Of a stretch of DNA of 64,000 nt, positions 28,610 to 38,120 are shown in pieces. The stretch covers positions 6,732,174 to 6,796,173 of the forward strand of contig JAVTVX010000002.1 in assembly GCA_033439265.1 (NCBI GenBank), read 5' to 3'. How positions within the stretch are numbered: the stretch's first letter is position 1; each line of letters starts with the position of its first letter. Made by a program: the position numbers and the translations under genes. Source of the stretch: Dillenia suffruticosa. Lineage: Eukaryota; Streptophyta; Magnoliopsida; Dilleniales; Dilleniaceae. The notes beneath the pieces were generated by a model. That model worked only from the letters and a program-made list of their open reading frames with translations. It was not told where the DNA came from and made no database searches.

Positions 28610-30730
28610 TGCAACTGGCTACCAGATTTTAAAGGACAATTTTCAGGCTAGAGCCTTGAGGACAAGGTTGAATTTTCAGCAGGGGCAATGTTAGGAGTAA
28701 CCAGCTGGTAAGTGACTTGGTCTCTTAGGAACAGCTAGCGGATGAGGTGGCTACTGCAGAACATGTGACTGATCCTATATGGATGAAAGTGTATCAACGG
28801 AGAGGCAAGGAGAATAACAGCAAGCTGTTAGAAGTAACTAAAGGCTGTTGAAAGAATCTGATTAGTTAGGAAGAGAAGATGCTAAAATGAGACTATAAAT
28901 AGATGAGAATAGAAGGTGGAAAGGACAGAGAATAGTAGTGTAAGCTTTGGCTAAGTGATTGGGCAGTCTCGCTCATGGGAGCAGGCTAATTTTATTTTTT
29001 TGGTCTGTATTCTTCAACTTTCAATTGAAGGAAGTTCTTGATCTCTCAAGAACTCACAATCCTCCATTATCATCCTAACAATATATCCCTGTAATCTGCT
29101 CCCCCCCCCCCAAAAGAAAAAAGGGGGGTATGGAAAAAAGGACATACGAGATTAAAATAGGAACTTATTAGAGCACCAAAACTGTAGCAGGAAAAGTTGT
29201 AAGCATCCAGGGCCTTATGACGGGTGAATCAAACAATGCATTTTAAACCAGCTCCTCTGCCTTTCTACATTAACTCATGATTTAGACGATAACCCAATCA
29301 AAAACATGTCAAACCAAAAAAACTTTCTACTTTTGGACATCCCATGAACCTTCAGAATTTTAGACCAGATGCATTCTTTCTTTTTTAGCAGAGTTTAGCT
29401 TGTTCTGAAGCAGCGACTGTGACTTGTATATCTTAGCAGGTGTATGTGCATGCCAGAAAATTGGTCGACCATGTAAGGCAAACCTAGCTTAATGGTAAGA
29501 GAGAGAGAGAGAGAGCATTTTTACACTTTGTCCCAATTGTAGAGAGGTGTTACCAAAGATCAAAAGTTTGGGTTTCCAACATGCCGGCATGAACTATTTC
29601 CCAAGTTTCATCAGATATCAGTTTTCTATAACAAAATAGTACTGCATTTATCAATTAATTGAATATAAAATGTGAAAATTTGCAAATAAAAAGCATACAC
29701 TACAAAAATTAAGTCTTCAGGTGATTTACATTCCATTGCAGGAGAGTAAGAAGTTAATAGTTGCATGTGAACCTTAACACAATGCGGGAAATGAAAATTG
29801 GATGCTATAGTTACAAAGGAAGAACTTGGTTTATCCGTCAAATATGCATAATCCTCAGTACATATCATATTCTGTAGTTAACCAAATACTCTCAATTTCA
29901 GGCAGCACATACAAATATACTGGCATAATTAAGAGTGATCGGTTATCATGATCTCAGGCAGCCTCAAAAAGAAGGAATTAGAATTGAGCATTGGAAATTC
30001 TGCATGAAGTTCTTCAAAATCTAAAAATCCACTGCTAAGAAACATACCGGATCCATCTGAGAATCAAAGTGCCGTTGTATGATAATTCCAACTATAGCCT
30101 GTAAGAACATCATATGACCAAGTAAACATGTAAAGTCTAAATTCACAAAAGAAACCAGTTGTTCAGCTGAAAAATTGCTTTCTTTCACAGCTTTTTATAA
30201 AAATCAATCAACTTTTGCAAAAAATTTGACACTTCCTACACTTTTTTTGCTACCCATAAAGGGTGGAGAGAATATCAGCACAACTATCCCTCTAACTGTT
30301 ACGATGGGGAACCCACTAAGTATGAAATGTATAGTTTGAGCCATAGCTACTCCCCATTGGGCAAACTCCTCACTACAACCTGACCAATATGCTAGTTGTC
30401 TCTAGTTCCAGAACTACCACTGTAAGTTCAAACTCTTGACCGTGTGATGTTGACATTAAGCTACCACCTTGGAGGTCTACTTTCTAGCCATTTGAATTAA
30501 TGACAAACTCGGGTGCTCATACATGTAACAAGATACATACATAAGGGGATTACCCTCGTCTCAGTCTGAGTAAGATAAGGCTGGCCATCAGGATCACGGG
30601 AAAGGTGAATTTTTTGACCTTTGGCCTCTCCAGCATTATTCCATTCAGTGCTAACTTCAGGATTCTTCCACATTGCATCGATGTCCTCAGGATCACTGCA
30701 GTCATCCCAATATCTGAAGCTCACAGACAT
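5762..30730 (-). CDS. Two-repeat lysozyme/SLT-like protein, 423 aa, 12 exons
   Basis: Exons, in transcription order: 30554-30730, 30048-30098, 26628-26758, 26413-26529, 26074-26193, 16686-16756, 11807-11976, 8732-8785, 6448-6557, 6110-6223, 5868-5993, 5762-5792. They join through GT-AG introns into 1272 nt, 423 residues plus stop. The start is the Met of [10 protein letters not shown]. Residues 1-199 and 223-414 are two copies of one unit: an N-terminal YWD...PEDxxxMW segment, then a lysozyme-like (transglycosylase SLT) fold. Half 1 has CAIAELES (Glu86-Ser87) and GIMQI (106-110), matching the SLT Glu-Ser and GxMQ motifs. Half 2 has CALAEVVS and GIMGI, so the catalytic Glu is Val307. A 23-residue polar linker (exon 6) joins them. 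The C-terminus CSIL is a CaaX-type box that could be geranylgeranylated. No signal peptide is visible, so a cytosolic or membrane-tethered location is inferred. From memory this matches an uncharacterised plant family of similar layout; its substrate is unknown. Structure is well supported, activity is not. Confidence 0.82.
8472..8631. mobile_element. Fold-back MITE in intron 8
   Basis: A 160-bp segment begins GGGTTAAAAA-like and ends TTTTTAACCC. Its two halves are reverse complements with mismatches: the left-arm words GGGGTCACT and AAACTATTTCC recur inverted as AGTGACTCC and GGAAATAGTTT. The transcript would fold into a hairpin with arms of about 75 nt. No coding capacity. A confident target-site duplication could not be read, so the family is not assigned. 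It lies between exons 8 and 9 of the lysozyme-like gene. Confidence 0.6.
9089..9124. repeat. (GT)n(GA)n compound microsatellite
   Basis: About eight GT dinucleotides run directly into about ten GA dinucleotides, inside intron 7 of the lysozyme-like gene. Confidence 0.9.
10285..10432 (-). mobile_element. tRNA-derived SINE remnant
   Basis: Read on the minus strand, the segment has the layout of a plant tRNA-type SINE. It starts GGGCGAACTT, continues through AACGGTTGAGTTACTCC (A-box region), then has GAGGTCACGGGTTCTAGGC (B box, consensus GGTTCRANNCC) and GCAAA followed by a 22-nt A-tract. The tail part resembles the usual GCAGTCTTCCCC-type 3' region in complement. Both internal promoter boxes are diverged. 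It lies in intron 7 next to an AAT microsatellite. Boundaries are approximate and no target duplication was fixed. Confidence 0.55.
10433..10605. repeat. (AAT)n microsatellite, about 170 bp
   Basis: Two long runs of AAT/ATA/TAA triplets are separated by an imperfect stretch, one of the longest pure simple repeats in the window. A (GA)n run follows at about 10679-10702. Long antisense frames here encode only Ile/Leu runs and are not genes. Confidence 0.9.
11977..16685. other. Intron 6 of the lysozyme-like gene, no recognised element
   Basis: This 4.7 kb intron holds AT-rich DNA, a CCCT/CCTC tract near 14941-14965 and several medium open frames with unremarkable translations. I could not recognise a transposase, reverse transcriptase or paired termini in it. 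Confidence 0.5.
17467..20732 (-). mobile_element. RTE-clade LINE with 13-bp target-site duplication
   Basis: The element occupies 17480-20719, flanked by perfect copies of GTTGAAATTGAGT (17467-17479 and 20720-20732). On the minus strand, broken frames follow the RTE order. Endonuclease sequence includes RRLNGHIGE near 20040. The pre-RT segment includes [16 protein letters not shown] near 18980-19020. The RT core reads [10 protein letters not shown] and [20 protein letters not shown] at 18480-18680. The RT box [12 protein letters not shown] is in complement near 18345. The 3' end is GGTTTGTTGTTGTTGT, typical of plant RTE elements. Stops and frameshifts are frequent, and the conserved Asp of the DLEK motif is Asn. 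It is near full length (about 3.2 kb) but dead, inserted antisense-to-plus in intron 5. Confidence 0.85.
20778..22989 (-). mobile_element. 5'-truncated L1-clade LINE fragment
   Basis: Element 20790-22977 on the minus strand, ending in an A-tail seen as a T-run from 20790. The near-identical flanks CACCAGTGAGAA (20778-20789) and CACCAGCGAGAA (22978-22989) are taken as a target duplication with one mismatch. Translated pieces in order: VKDFRSISL and [13 protein letters not shown] (22750-22880), [26 protein letters not shown] after a frameshift near 22690, [11 protein letters not shown] (22480-22530), a damaged ADD box near 22330, and the C-terminal [14 protein letters not shown] near 21340. These are L1-type RT motifs. 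The endonuclease half is missing. It lies 70 bp from the RTE insertion in intron 5. Confidence 0.8.
26880..27271 (+). repeat. 5' LTR of the TR-GAG element
   Basis: 392 bp, TG...CA ends with the inverted termini TGTTAGGA/TCCTAACA. A TATAAATA promoter-like word lies near 27083 and an AATAAA signal near 27217. The sequence just inside it (TTTGGTCCGACC from 27273) is the candidate primer-binding site; I did not match it to a particular tRNA. Confidence 0.9.
27391..28468 (+). pseudogene. Ty3/Gypsy-type gag pseudogene
   Basis: The reading frame starts [20 protein letters not shown], a coiled-coil-like gag N-terminus, but meets a stop near 27499. Capsid-like sequence resumes at about 27650 ([20 protein letters not shown]) and shifts frame near 27865, then reads [19 protein letters not shown] and [13 protein letters not shown]. 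The end has a CCHC zinc knuckle, [14 protein letters not shown], at about 28387-28428, and stops at 28466-28468 after ILGDD. An (AT)n run at about 28573-28608 lies between gag and the 3' LTR. No pol motifs follow. Confidence 0.85.
28689..29080 (+). repeat. 3' LTR of the TR-GAG element
   Basis: Direct repeat of 26880-27271, the same 392-bp length with about 4% substitutions and no indels by eye. It is followed immediately by the target duplication ATATA. Confidence 0.9.
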
Positions 30731-31300
30731 CCTATCTCAACTCCTCTTATTTTCTGATTGCTTCTCTTTCTCTTCTTCTTCTTATAGAATCTGATAAATA
30801 AATATAACAAAAATAAATACAAATATCATATATCAATCTCAGAAACAAGATATGTGGAAAACCAACCAAAACTTACATTGTCCTAGGGGACTTAAAAAGG
30901 GCTTTTCATCTCTGCCATTTAACGGATCATTCGGTTATCCTCCGGGAATTGGCCCCAACCCTAATGCAGAAAAAAAATCGAAAATTTCGTGAAGCCATCA
31001 AAATGGTTGCATACACAATCATTTCATGAATGGAAAAATTAAAATGAAATTTGCGGATTTGCATGTCCATAATAATCACCAAAAGAACAACGCCCATTAT
31101 TGTAAAAATAAATAAATAAATCAAATAGGCTGAAGATCTGGAAACGCATACACATCGACGAAAGTACCGACATTTTACGGATTATTAATGAGATGTATGA
31201 ATGATTAACGAAGATGACTTACAGGAGGAAAGAAGGTGGGAGGAGAGGAGAGGAGATGAGAGGAGAGATGATGAGGAATGGAATTTTTAGTTTGAATCCA
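30731..31300 (-). promoter_or_regulatory. Putative 5' UTR with one intron, lysozyme-like gene
   Basis: Reading the minus strand upstream of the Met codon, a CAG acceptor precedes position 30790 and a good donor (CCT then GTAAGTC) ends an exon at 31223. This suggests a non-coding first exon from about 31300 to 31223, a 432-bp UTR intron, and a 60-nt second UTR segment at 30731-30790. The first exon is strongly CT-rich (repeated CTCTCCTC words), as is common in plant 5' UTRs and pyrimidine patches. No clear TATA box is fixed. Transcript ends are inferred. Confidence 0.4.
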
Positions 31301-34140
31301 AAAGTCTTCGAAATGGAAAATTAGGAAAGTGGAATGGTAGGGACTGACGGGCACTCCATTGTTGCCGGAGACATACCATTTTTGGTAGGTTGTTGCTATG
31401 CTACTTGCCACGTCCACTCCACCCATCCCTTAGCCGTTACGGTAACTCTTCCAGCTTTACGAATCCCTTTCCTTTTTTCCACTAAATATTTCTCCCCACC
31501 TTGTTGCAGGCAATAACTCCATTATTATATTATATAATGTTTTTCGCAATATTAGAAATATTAATATTAATTTGAGTAAATTAAACTTTTTAAATATTTT
31601 ATTATTTTTATGTAGGTATATATATTTATTTTTATTCGGATGGCGCATCTATACATACTTCTAAATGTATATAATGCTCGAGTTTATTTAAAAGTTTGTA
31701 CAAAATGTACAAATTTAAAATATTACACATTATAATATAATAAACAAAATTTTGAAAATCAAACATGTTAGTTTTCAAAGATGATACTAAAAACATGTCA
31801 TTAAGGTAGGATTTGGTTTGACAAAATAGAAAAAATGAGATAGGACAATAGCAATAGTATTTGCAATTAACCCCACACCGGCAGATAGTTGGAGGCTACA
31901 TAAGTTGGTTTGGGGGAGATTTTTGCCCTGCGGGGCATAAGGTGAAGGGAAATTTCTCCTACATGGGACGTGAATATAAAGAGTGAGAAGTACTCCACAT
32001 CCAGCACTCCGCAGAATACTAAAACCATTAATGTTATTGTTGAAGTACTCTAGTATAGATGTAATATGTGTGATAAGTGTTTTAATTGTTAAGATGATAT
32101 ATATACATAACTGACTAATATGTTTATTGTTGAAGTTTACTTAGATTTTTATATGATTTAAAGGAAAAGGTAATTAAAAAGGTACATGTTAAAACTTCAA
32201 TTGTAATGCATATCTATACAAAAAAGTGACAACCTTTGCATCTTATTACTTTGAGCACAAAGGAGGAAATAATGAGAATCCCATTGACTTGAAATTCTAT
32301 CCATTTTTCATTCTCAATTTTCTCATCTGGTTAGATGACAAATCTATATAATTTTATATTATTCTTGGTGATGATCAGCTATAACAAGCTCATATACATG
32401 GTGTATTCAATTGTCCAAGTCGTATACCATATTATAGATACTTGTGCATGTGCAACTTTTTCTGATTAATGACTTTTCTTAACATTCATCATCAAATGGG
32501 TGTTATTTTATCTAGGTTGGGAATTGAATATTTCTCCTTTGCTTTGGTAGATTGCAAAAGTTGCAGATAAAATTAGTGTTGGGTTACTTTTAATCCATTT
32601 TCACTTTCAATGATAAGGTACTTACTCAACTTAATCACTATATTAAGATTCTATATGTCTATCTCTATTTTAGAAGTCTCACTTAAAATTTTTCATGGGA
32701 ATAAGATTATGATAGATGTGCAAATAGTTGTTCAAATGCATAACTTGGTTCAGGATGTCCTGAATTGGGATAGACTCCACAAGAGCAGTCGCTTACAGAA
32801 GCCCACGTGTCTTTCTTTTCTACTCCCTCGACATGTCCTTTGTTCATGTTTTTTTTCCCCCTTTATGGAAGCATGAGAGTGAGTCATTCTTGAACAAATG
32901 CATGAGAGTGAGTCATTCTTTAGCTATTCAATTATATGGGGTCCGTTCTTATGAAGCATTTATATGCTTTCAGTCATTGTTTGGTTTGTTAATGTACTAT
33001 ATTCTTGGTGGAGATGTGGTTGGTGTAGTTAGGATAAATGTGGGAGGAGTTTCTAAACTATGTTTCATATATTGTTGTGATGTTAGAATATTCCGGTTTC
33101 AAATTTTCTTAAATTTAAGCATGTGCAAATGTCTATGCTTGACTTGGTGTACTTTTGAATTTTGTTTCTTAAGAACATTTTCGATAATGTTAACCGCTCT
33201 TTTTAACTAGTCGGGTGTCTGGTGCGTGTATAAAATTTAGTGTAATGGTTGCCGGTTGATTGACTTTCATGCGTTTCAGTAATACATACATCATGGGACA
33301 TGGATTCTCAAATATTATTGCATGGTTCCCCATCAATTCATGAATGACACCTCAAGAAAGATTAGTCTTAATGCACCACATGTTACGCACTATTGACCTT
33401 TGGTGTTTTTTTTTTTTTTTTTTTTTAGATACTTCTACGAGAAATGTTGATGCAACAAAGGATGCAACTATTGCTAGAACACTTTTTTGTGAGCGTAAAA
33501 TGTGGACATTCAGATAAATGGTTACAATACAGTTAATCGACGGCCCCCAAACTTTTAAATGTCATCCCTAAGCTCTATTATTAAATAGTTGTGCAATACC
33601 TCAATATTAATATGGTTCATGAAAATAAACCATAAAACTTCAGTAAGTAGTAAATAATAATTTTAAGTTAAATATATCATTAACAATATAGATATAAGCG
33701 TGAAAGACCCCTTGCCACCTGGATTTCGTCGTCCTCCAATTGGCGTAGGGTGATTGGTCGTTGGTGAGGTGGAGCTGATGTGGAGCTGATGTGGCCCGTT
33801 TTTCTTTTTTTCTTTTTTGGTTTTTTTTCCTGTCTTCTTTTGGTCTTTTCCTTGTGGTTTCTCTCTTTCTTTCTCTCTTGTCAGAAACATTAATGAAGTA
33901 GATTTTGTTGTTGATTTCACGGAAGACGTGCACAGAGTGGTTAGGAAAAAAAAGTATGTAAGGTCATTCTTTTGGTACTCATTGCGATTAGACTTCTGTA
34001 CTTTTGAGGGGAAAAAAAGTATATGAGGCCATCCCTCTATGCTTTTTGTATCTTCCTTTGTTATCTCTTCTCTTCTTCTTCTCTGCATAAAAGTATGACG
34101 GTGCTCTCTTTATCTGTTTCTCGCTCTCTCTCTCAATGGG
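31300..34140. other. Intergenic region, no gene recognised
   Basis: AT-rich DNA. A 21-bp word is repeated twice 28-29 bp apart near 32870-32920, and a T-run of about 22 lies at 33404-33426. The pyrimidine-rich stretch at 33790-34090 gives a lysine-rich antisense frame that I do not regard as coding. GGAGCTGATGTGG is duplicated in tandem near 33770-33795. Confidence 0.4.
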
Positions 34141-34144
34141 GCAG

Positions 34145-34725
34145 ATGGAGACGTTCGGTTTCAGGTTCGGCTTCTTTTTTATATCCGCTGTTTGGCGCTG
34201 ATGAAGATAACCACTGAGGTTTTCTCTTGTTGTGTTTCTGACTGTGCCGAATATATTTACCCTCTGTGTTCAAGGTTTGTGTTTATTTTTCTTATTTTTG
34301 GATGCATTTTGAAAGTTATTATTCTCTTCTCTATTGTGATGGTTTGTCTTTATCTTTCCTTTTAAAGGTTTGTCTCTCTAGGTAGGAGGAATGGAGACGT
34401 TCGGTTTGGGACTTTTTCCGTTTCTTTTTTATATCCTCTTTTTGGTGTTGATGACGATGGTCACTGGGTTTTCTCTTGCTGTGTTTCCGAGTGTGCCGAA
34501 TATATTTCCCCTCTGTGTTCAAGGTTTGTGTTTATTTTCCCAGTTTTGGGATGCGTTATGAAAGTTATTCTTCTCTTCTCTGTTATAATGGTTTGTTTTT
34601 GTGTTTCCTTTTGAAGGTTTACCTTTCTGGATGGGGGAATGGAGCCGTTTAGCTTCAAGTACTGATTATGGAAGTTATTCTTCTTTGTTGTGATGGTTTG
34701 TTTTTGTCTTTTCTTCTGCAATTAC
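34145..34725 (+). repeat. ~247-bp tandem duplication, 2.3 copies
   Basis: Units begin at 34145, 34391 and 34639, each starting with ATGGAG(A/C)CGTT. They share words such as GTGCCGAATATATTT, CTCTGTGTTCAAGGTTTGTG and GAAAGTTATT. The third copy is partial and runs into the degenerate GTTCTG-rich region. Frames do not stay open between copies, so it is not read as a protein repeat. Confidence 0.75.
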
Positions 34726-37700
34726 ACTTTGTTGGTTCTGCAATAGCCCAGTTCTGTAGTTCTGCCGATGGTTCTTTCTGTAATAGCACTTTAGTGATTC
34801 TGTAATAGTTCTGTAAAAACTCATTTCTATAATAACTTTACTCTGTAGTTCTGGGTTTACGATAGTTCTGTAATAGCACTTTCAGTTCTGCAATAGCTTC
34901 ACTCGATTGTTCTGCAATCGTGAGCCTTGGGTCTACAGAACTCCATAGTTTGTTTGGTTGCTTTGTTAAAAACTTGTTTGGTTGCTCTTTGTATAGTTTT
35001 TCTTTATATTGTTTTCGATACAGGCCACCGTTATCGTTTGGTTTCTACATATGTCATGGATCTTTGTGTGTTATAATATATAAGTGGATTTACAATTGAT
35101 ACTTCAAAACTATTGATTTTGCAGAACAACTATAAGGAGTTGCAGAAGTACATTTTTTTTTAATAATAGCGTTTAAAGTCTGGAATTTTTTTTTGATGGA
35201 TTTGGTTCTGCCCAGTATAGAACGACATGGTTCTGCTCCGTGCAGAATGACATGGTTCTGCTCCGCACAGAATGACATGGTTCTGCGCCACACAGAATGA
35301 CATGGTTCTGCTAAAAAAAGTAGTTTTGCTAAAAAAAAAAAAGATTTTTGGTTAGGAATGTTAAAAACAAAAAGTAGTTTTGCTACAAAAAAATGTAGTT
35401 CTGTAATGCTATTAAAAAAATTGTTCTACAAAAAAAATTGTTCAAAAGTAGTTCTGCAAGAAAAAATAAATTTTGTAGCTAGGTATGTTCAAGAAAAGTA
35501 GTTTTGTAATACCATTAAAAAGAAGTGGTTCTGTTAAAAAAGAATAGTTATATAGTTTGGTACGTTAGAAAAAATATTTCTGTAGTTCTGTAATTAGATA
35601 TATTATTGGCTATGTTTTCAAAAAAAAATAGTTCTCTTAAAAAATGTAGTTCTGTGGTTCTGTAGTTCTGTATGTTAAAAAAAAAGAGTAGTTTTGTAGT
35701 TTTGTAGTTAGATATGTTGAAAAAAAAAGTAGGTTTGATATGAAAAAAAAGTAGTTCTGTAATGCCGTTAAAAAAAAATAGTTCTGTAGTTTGGTATGTT
35801 TAAAAACAAGGGTAATTCTACAACAAAAAAAAAGTAGTTTGTAATGCTACTAAAAAAAAATTGTTCTGCTAAAAAAAAAGTTCAAGATAGTTTTACTAAA
35901 AGACAAAACGATATGGTTCTGCACCGTGCAGAACTACATTGTTATGTTAAAAAAAGGTAGTTTTGCTAAAAAAAAAAATGGTTCTTCCATTAGGTATGTA
36001 AAAAAAAAAAGTTTTGTGGTTAGGTATGTTAAAAAAAAAATTAAAGTAGTTCTGCTAAAAAAATGTTTATGTTATGCCATTAAAAAAAAAGTAGTCTACT
36101 AAAAAAAATAGTTCTGTAGTTAACTATATTCGAAAAAAAAAAAAGACTTCTGCTACAAAAAAAAATAGTTCTGTAATCCCATTAAAAAAATAGTTCTACT
36201 AAAAAAAATAGTTCAAAAGTAGTTCTGCAAGAAAAAATAGGTTCTGTAGATAGGTATGTTCAAAAAAAGGAGTTTTGTACCGCCTTTAAAAAAAAGTTGT
36301 TCTGTTAAAAAAGAATAGTTATGTAGTTTGGTATGTTAAAAAAAAAATTTTTGTAATTCTGTTGTTAGATATGCTGTCGGCTATGTTTTTAAAAAAATAG
36401 TTCTATTAAAAAAAAGTAGTTCTATAGTTCTGTTGTTAGGTATTTAAAAAAAATGTAGTTCTGTGGTTTTGTGATTAGATATATTCAAAAAAAAAGTAGA
36501 ACTAATACGAAAAAAAAAAGGGTTTTGTGATACCGTTAAAAAAATTATCTAAAAAAAAAAAGTAGTTCTGTAATTAAGTACGTTAAAAAAAATGTAGTTC
36601 TGCAACAAAAAAAAGTAGTTATGTAATGCCATTAAAAAAAAGAAAATAGTTCTGCTAAAAAAATTTATTCAAAAGTACTTTTACTAAAAGAACCATGTGC
36701 TTCTGCACGGCACAAAACGGCATGGTTCTGCACCACGCAGAACCATGTGGTTCTGCATGGTGTAGAACAACATGGTTCTGCATTGTTCTGCTAAAAAAAT
36801 AGTTTTACAAAAAAAAAAGGTGGTTCAGAATAGTTCTGCTAAAAGAACCATGTGATTCTGCACTGTGCAGAACTACATTGTTCTTCTAAAAAAAAGTAGT
36901 TTTGCTAAAAAACAAAATAGTTCCATAGTTAAGTGTGTTAAAAAAAATAAAGTCATTCTGCTAAAAAAAATAATTCTGTTATGCCATTAAAAAAAAAAAG
37001 TAGTCTGCTAAAAAAAAGTAATTCTATATTGCCATTGAAAAAAAAAGTTCTGCTAAAAAAATAGTTCAAAAGTAGTTTTGGAAGAAAAAATAAGTTCTGT
37101 GATTAGGTTTGTTCAAAAAAAGTAGTTTTGTACCAACATTAAAAAAAATGGTTCTGTTAAAAAAGAATAGCTATGTAGTTTGCTATGTTAAAAAAAAATA
37201 AGTATTTATGTGGTTCTGTAGTTAGATACGTTGTCAACTATGTTTTAAAAAAATTTAGTTCTGTTAAAAAAAAAGTAATTCTGTAGTTCTGTAGTGAGCT
37301 ATGTTAAAAAAAAGAGTAGTTCTATGCTTTGTAGTTAGATATGTTAAAAAAAAATGGTTCTGTAATGCGGTAAAAAAAAAGTATTCTACTAAAAAAAAAA
37401 AGTGGTTCTGCGGTTTGGTATATTCAGGAAAAAAAAAGGTAGTTCTATTTCAAAAAAATATAGTTCTGTAATGCCATTAAAAAAAAGAAAATAGTTTTTC
37501 TAAAAACAAATTATTCAATAGTAGTTCTGCTAAAAGAACCATATGATTCTACGTTGCACAAAACAACATGGTACTGCACCGCACAGAACAATATGGTTCT
37601 GCCGAATGCAGAATGACATGGTTCTACGCCGCGCAGAACAAAAATTTTTCTGCTAAAAAAAAATGGTTCCGTAGTTAGGTATGTTCAAAAAAAAAGTTCT

Positions 37701-38120
37701 GTAGTTAGGTATATTAAAAAAAAATAAAGTAGTTCTTCTTAAAAAAATAGTTTTGTAATGCCATTAAAATAGTTATGCTACAAAAATAGTTCTGCATCGT
37801 GTAGAACTACATTGTTCTGCTAAAAAAAAAGTAGTTTTGCTAAAAAAAATAGTTATGTGGTTGGGTATAAACAAAAAAAAAATTGCTACGCTAAAAAAAA
37901 AGTAATCTTGTAGTTCTGTAGTTAGGTATGTTAAAAAAAAAGCAGTTCTGTCTTTTTGTGGTTAGGTATGTTCAAACAAAAAAAGTAGTTCTGCTACAAA
38001 AAAAAGTTCTGTAATGCCATTAAAAAAAATGGTTGTGATAGGAAAGAAGTAATTTTGCTAAAAAGAAAAGTAGTTCTATAGATATGTATATTCAAAAGTA
38101 GTTCCGCATGATTGTATTAT
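34726..38120. repeat. Degenerate GTTCTG / poly-A repeat field
   Basis: About 3.4 kb consists of imperfect short units with the pattern GTAGTTCTGTAGTTAGGTATG followed by an A-run of 5-11, or ATGCCATT followed by an A-run. Blocks of CATGGTTCTGC(A/T)CC alternate with GCAGAAC near 35200-35300, 36700-36860 and 37540-37640. Unit length and A-tract length vary continuously. The shared words GTTCTG/CAGAAC link this field to the minisatellites downstream. There is no coding signal. Confidence 0.85.

Larger units (their letters stand above)
26875..29085 (+). mobile_element. TR-GAG-type non-autonomous LTR retrotransposon
   Basis: A complete 2.2 kb insertion lies in intron 2 of the lysozyme-like gene, in the antisense orientation. 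Two 392-bp LTRs start TGTTAGGA and end TCCTAACA, and the element is flanked by the 5-bp duplication ATATA (26875-26879 and 29081-29085). The internal 1.4 kb carries only a damaged gag with a zinc knuckle; protease, RT, RNase H and integrase are absent. This matches the known TR-GAG class, which depends on enzymes from other elements. By hand count the LTRs differ at about 16 of 392 positions, so the insertion is not very recent. A purine tract (GCAGGGGCAA) precedes the 3' LTR. Confidence 0.88.

Noticed and set aside
5762-30730. Two separate tandem genes (30730-26074 and 11976-5762)
   Set aside because: A linker exon at 16686-16756 joins both halves with matching phases on each side (AG+A giving Arg, G+GT giving Gly). 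The second half has no Met-led first exon.
32610-33210. Overlapping 88- and 125-codon plus-strand frames
   Set aside because: Hydrophobic, Cys/Phe-rich translations typical of AT-rich non-coding DNA. No splice-supported continuation or recognisable motif.
33663-34088. 141-codon antisense frame rich in Lys/Arg/Glu
   Set aside because: It is the complement of a low-complexity CT/TTTC tract, with no domain-like sequence and a position next to tandem repeats.
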